7,301 nt of DNA. Origin: Bacillota bacterium. Its GTDB lineage: Bacteria; Bacillota; Clostridia; Oscillospirales; Ruminococcaceae. Positions within the stretch are counted from its first letter, which is position 1. Every line of letters starts with the position of its first letter. Position numbers and translations under genes: made by a program. Positions 5,330 through 7,301 of this stretch are shown here, one piece after another. Below the pieces are notes generated by a model, which saw only the letters and a program-made list of their open reading frames with translations, searched no databases and was not told where the DNA came from. The stretch is from the NCBI GenBank assembly GCA_023433405.1, contig JAEZCT010000051.1:1-7301 (forward strand), in the 5' to 3' direction.

Positions 5330-5358
5330 TTGTACTCGCGCGGATATCATGATATGAT
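5330..5358 (+). promoter_or_regulatory. nrdR promoter with extended -10 and palindrome
   Basis: TTGTAC (5330-5335) and TATGAT (5353-5358) are 17 bases apart, with an extended -10 TG at 5350-5351. A perfect 12-base palindrome ATATCATGATAT (5344-5355) overlaps the spacer and the -10 and could be a repressor site. It does not fit the usual NrdR box, which is built on ACAC and GTGT ends. Confidence 0.65.
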
Positions 5359-5405
5359 AAAAGCGACATAGTTTAGGCTACCCGCTCAATGAAGGGTGTG
5401 ATGGT

Positions 5406-5867
5406 ATGAAATGTCCGTTTTGCGGTTATGAAGAGAGCAAGGTAATCGATTCAAGACCCACCGATGAAGGGAAAAGCATCCGCCGCAGGAGAGAATGCCT
5501 CAAATGCGCAAAACGCTTTACCACCTACGAGATTATTGAGACATTGCCGCTCATAGTGGTAAAACGGGATAAATCCAGAGAGTCGTTTGATCGCGACAAG
5601 CTGATTAACAGCTTTTTGCGGGCGTGCGAGAAGCGCACCGTGTCCCTTAACGAGATTGAAAAGGCCGTAAATGACATTGAAGCCGCGCTGCAAAACTCAC
5701 TGGAACGTGAGGTCAGCACCGAACATATCGGAGAGCTTGCAATGGAACGGCTCAGACAAATTGACGAGGTGGCATATGTACGGTTTGCGTCAGTGTATCG
5801 AAAATTTGGCGATCTTTCTACCTTTATGAATGAATTAAAGCTCATGATGGAAAAGAAACAATCCTAA
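5406..5867 (+). CDS. nrdR: Transcriptional repressor NrdR
   Basis: NrdR is a nucleotide-sensing repressor of ribonucleotide reductase genes. It binds paired NrdR boxes depending on ATP or dATP occupancy. The 153-residue protein is the standard length. An N-terminal zinc ribbon has C3, C6, C31 and C34 (MKCPFCG and ECLKC), followed by the basic RRRRE (26-30) and RFTTYE (37-42). An ATP-cone domain runs from about 49 (LIVVKRDKS) to about 139 (VYRKFGDL). The ATG at 5406 has AAGGGTG (5392-5398) as SD. An ATG at 5401 is followed at once by a stop in its frame. No ribonucleotide reductase gene or NrdR box is visible in this window, so its targets lie elsewhere. It has its own promoter and a downstream terminator. 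Confidence 0.97.
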   Translation: MKCPFCGYEESKVIDSRPTDEGKSIRRRRECLKCAKRFTTYEIIETLPLIVVKRDKSRESFDRDKLINSFLRACEKRTVSLNEIEKAVNDIEAALQNSLEREVSTEHIGELAMERLRQIDEVAYVRFASVYRKFGDLSTFMNELKLMMEKKQS

Positions 5868-5880
5868 ACGGCGTGTTTGC

Positions 5881-5909
5881 TTGACGATAGAGCTTTTTAT
5901 GCCTATATC
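5881..5909 (+). promoter_or_regulatory. Possible promoter after nrdR
   Basis: TTGACG (5881-5886) and TATATC (5904-5909) lie 17 bases apart. Transcription from here would begin near 5916 and meet the terminator hairpin ending about 5980. The product would be an RNA of roughly 65-70 bases. The motifs are imperfect and may be chance. Confidence 0.3.
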
Positions 5910-5945
5910 AGTAAAGCAACAAACCGCATTGCGCATCATTAAAAC

Positions 5946-5985
5946 AAGATGCCCCGTGCTTTTATGCAAGGGGCGTCTTTGTGTA
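5946..5985 (+). terminator. Terminator downstream of nrdR
   Basis: AAGATGCCCC (5946-5955) pairs with GGGGCGTCTT (5970-5979), including one G-U pair. TGC/GCA can pair inside the loop. The trailing T run is short (TCTTTGTGT). It lies about 80 bases past the nrdR stop and would separate nrdR from the transporter gene. Confidence 0.75.
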
Positions 5986-6005
5986 TTCTATGGTTGTATT
6001 ATACT
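5978..6005 (+). promoter_or_regulatory. Weak candidate promoter of the transporter gene
   Basis: A perfect -10 TATACT (6000-6005) follows a weak -35 TTTGTG (5978-5983) with 16 bases between. An alternative is TTGTAT (5994-5999) with TATTAG (6016-6021). The hairpin at 6024-6065 would then be at the 5' end of the mRNA. Confidence 0.4.
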
Positions 6006-6023
6006 AAAAGATTGGTATTAGAC

Positions 6024-6065
6024 AGGCAGCCTTTGCGGTATTTCTAAAATCGCATAAGGCTGTCT
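6024..6065 (+). promoter_or_regulatory. Leader hairpin before the EamA transporter gene
   Basis: The left arm (6024-6037, AGGCAGCCTTTGCG) pairs with the right arm (6051-6065, CGCATAAGGCTGTCT) over 14 base pairs, with one bulged T at 6055 and one G-U pair. The loop is 13 bases (6038-6050). No T run follows, so it is not a standard terminator. It ends eight bases before the SD GGGAGGA (6073-6079). It may control translation or mRNA stability. I do not recognise a riboswitch class. Confidence 0.5.
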
Positions 6066-6084
6066 TGAAATAGGGAGGAAAAAA

Positions 6085-7056
6085 GTGAGCAAACTGGGCA
6101 GTTCGGGTGCGCAACAATCTGCTGGAGCGTCCCTTGGTCATGTGGCGGCGCTTGGCACCATCATTATTTGGGGAACCACCTTTGTGGCAACAAAAATTCT
6201 GCTGCGAGATTTTAATCCTGTAGAGATTCTGTTTATGCGTTTCTTATTGGGCTATTTGGTATTGCTGCTTATGCACCCGCGCATCATCAAGCCGGTGAGC
6301 ATAAAGCAGGAGTTGGTGTTCGCCGCGGCCGGGCTTACGGGCGTAACGCTGTATTATTTGTTTGAGAATATTGCGCTTACATATACCTATGCCTCAAATG
6401 TGGGCGTGCTAGTGGCAATATCCCCGCTGTTTACAGCTATTCTCGCACATTTTTTAATAAAAGGGGAGCGGCTGAGGCTCAATTTTGTGATTGGATTTGC
6501 GGTGGCGGCAGTCGGCATCGTTCTGGTGGGCTTTAACGGCAATGTCGTGCTTCGCCTTAATCCACTGGGTGATATCCTCGCTGTACTTGCTTCACTGGTA
6601 TGGGCGGTGTATTCCATACTCATGAAAACAATAATGGATTACAGGTATCATGCGATAGACTGCACCCGGCGAATCTTTTTCTATGGAACACTGTTCATGC
6701 TGCCGGCACTGCATTATATGGACTTCTCGCCCTCGCTTACGGATATACTAAAACCGGAGAATCTGTTTAATTTGATCTATTTGAGTGTCGGCGCAACGGC
6801 GCTGTGCTTTTGGGTATGGAACTGGGTGGTTGGAGTGCTCGGAACAGTAAAAACCAATACCTATATCTATGCAGTACCGGTGGTATCCATCATCGCGTCT
6901 GCGCTGGTGCTTAAAGAGAACATTACACCCCTTGCCTATTGCGGGGCCGCGCTGACGCTGGTGGGATTGTATCTTAGTGAGCGAAGGCAAGGCGTTGGCG
7001 GACTGCTTGCGCGATTTACTATGAAAAAAATCGCACGCAAGGATGAAACGGTGTAA
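6085..7056 (+). CDS. EamA/DMT-superfamily transporter (10 TM)
   Basis: The 323-residue membrane protein belongs to the drug/metabolite transporter superfamily, usually exporters of amino acids or other small metabolites. Two EamA repeats are visible. The first runs about 20-150 and includes the hallmark GTIIIWGTTFVATK (24-37). The second runs about 161-298 and includes DILAVLASLVWAVYSILMK. Ten hydrophobic segments lie near 20-39, 46-63, 77-97, 103-125, 133-150, 162-181, 195-211, 229-250, 259-277 and 283-298. The Pro-rich VAISPLFTAI and YAVPVVSII are typical of TM4 and TM9. The C-terminus is short, basic and presumably cytoplasmic. GTG at 6085 follows a strong SD GGGAGGA (6073-6079). The substrate cannot be inferred; neither neighbour is informative. 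Confidence 0.93.
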   Translation: MSKLGSSGAQQSAGASLGHVAALGTIIIWGTTFVATKILLRDFNPVEILFMRFLLGYLVLLLMHPRIIKPVSIKQELVFAAAGLTGVTLYYLFENIALTYTYASNVGVLVAISPLFTAILAHFLIKGERLRLNFVIGFAVAAVGIVLVGFNGNVVLRLNPLGDILAVLASLVWAVYSILMKTIMDYRYHAIDCTRRIFFYGTLFMLPALHYMDFSPSLTDILKPENLFNLIYLSVGATALCFWVWNWVVGVLGTVKTNTYIYAVPVVSIIASALVLKENITPLAYCGAALTLVGLYLSERRQGVGGLLARFTMKKIARKDETV

Positions 7057-7103
7057 GGGTGCAATACTGTTAATAAAGACATCGTGCCATTAGCCGATAA
7101 GTG

Positions 7104-7145
7104 GGATGGGCGGAATGCGCATATGAGGCCGTTTTCCGTCCGTTC
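7104..7145 (+). terminator. Weak terminator-like hairpin after the transporter gene
   Basis: GGGCGGAA (7108-7115) pairs with TTCCGTCC (7134-7141), extendable to about 12 pairs with G-U wobbles, across an 18-base loop. What follows is only moderately T-rich (TTCTTCCTT). No better terminator is seen between 7057 and 7190. Confidence 0.35.
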
Positions 7146-7199
7146 TTCCTTGATAAAAGAGACTCATGCAAATTAAATCGAAAAACCCGAAAAAAGGTG

Positions 7200-7228
7200 T
7201 TGACAAAGGGGGGAGCGCGTGGTATTAT
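7200..7228 (+). promoter_or_regulatory. Near-consensus strong promoter at the right edge
   Basis: A perfect TTGACA (7200-7205) is followed after exactly 17 bases by TATTAT (7223-7228). An A-rich stretch precedes it (7181-7195) and could act as an UP-like element. Transcription should begin near 7235. The downstream gene lies outside the window. Confidence 0.8.
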
Positions 7229-7234
7229 AAATAA

Positions 7235-7301
7235 GCCGCCTGAGGGACGGGGCGCCGAAAAGGGCGTAACTAAGCCAAAAGCGGGAAAAACGAGGGTAGC
7301 G
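7235..7301 (+). other. GC-rich start of an unidentified transcript (partial)
   Basis: The expected transcript is G-rich and foldable, for example CGCC (7253-7256) with GGCG (7263-7266). It contains no start codon with an SD within the window. It may be the leader of an rRNA operon or a riboswitch/T-box-type leader. No diagnostic motif of the tmRNA, RNase P, SAM, TPP, glycine or lysine classes is seen in these 67 bases. Confidence 0.35.

Noticed and set aside
5330..5405. NrdR box in the nrdR promoter
   Set aside because: The palindrome there lacks the ACAC...GTGT ends of the known NrdR box, and only one site is present, whereas NrdR normally binds a pair.
7235..7301. T-box or glycine/lysine riboswitch at the right edge
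   Set aside because: GGGTAGCG and GCGCCGAA are only loosely like parts of these classes. The T-box antiterminator motif normally lies far further downstream, and too little sequence is available.

Overview
The window reads as chromosomal DNA from a low-to-mid GC Firmicute of class Clostridia, possibly of the Oscillospirales/Ruminococcaceae type. The evidence is the gene set rplU-prp-rpmA-obgE, an L27 precursor with the N-terminal extension typical of Firmicutes, a Mini-III RNase, clostridial-looking purine-rich Shine-Dalgarno (SD) sequences and sigma-A-like promoters. All eight recognised genes lie on the + strand. There is no transposase, phage gene, CRISPR array, tRNA or recognisable rRNA.

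Layout. 1-289: non-coding, with overlapping hairpins, a promoter and a structured leader. 290-1290: ribosomal operon rplU (L21), prp (the cysteine protease that matures L27) and rpmA (L27), closed by a strong intrinsic terminator at 1324-1356. 1357-1705: a 350-base gap with only weak signals. 1706-2971: obgE. 2972-3204: gap with a promoter. 3205-3606: mrnC (Mini-III, 23S rRNA maturation), followed by a 14-bp terminator. 3670-4005: gap with a very good promoter and a structured leader that lacks an SD. 4006-4803: a TIM-barrel sugar phosphate isomerase/epimerase-like protein. 4804-4987: AT-rich gap dense in inverted repeats. 4988-5296: a small 102-residue protein. 5406-5867: nrdR. 6085-7056: an EamA/DMT-family transporter preceded by a 14-bp leader hairpin. 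7057-7301: intergenic, ending in a near-consensus promoter whose GC-rich transcript runs off the window.

The first half has a common theme, ribosome production: two large-subunit proteins, the protease that trims one of them, a GTPase acting on 50S assembly and an RNase that trims 23S rRNA. The second half consists of single-gene units: a metabolic TIM barrel of unknown substrate, a hypothetical protein, the ribonucleotide reductase repressor and a metabolite exporter. Each seems to have its own promoter or terminator.

I do not see a complete undescribed defence or mobile system. The points most worth following up are regulatory: the 11-bp-arm palindrome in front of the 102-residue protein, the structured SD-less leader of the TIM-barrel gene, the leader hairpin of the transporter, a possible SD-sequestering helix in front of rplU, and the strong promoter with an unidentified leader at the right edge. 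All pairings and spacings were read by eye, without folding software or database searches.
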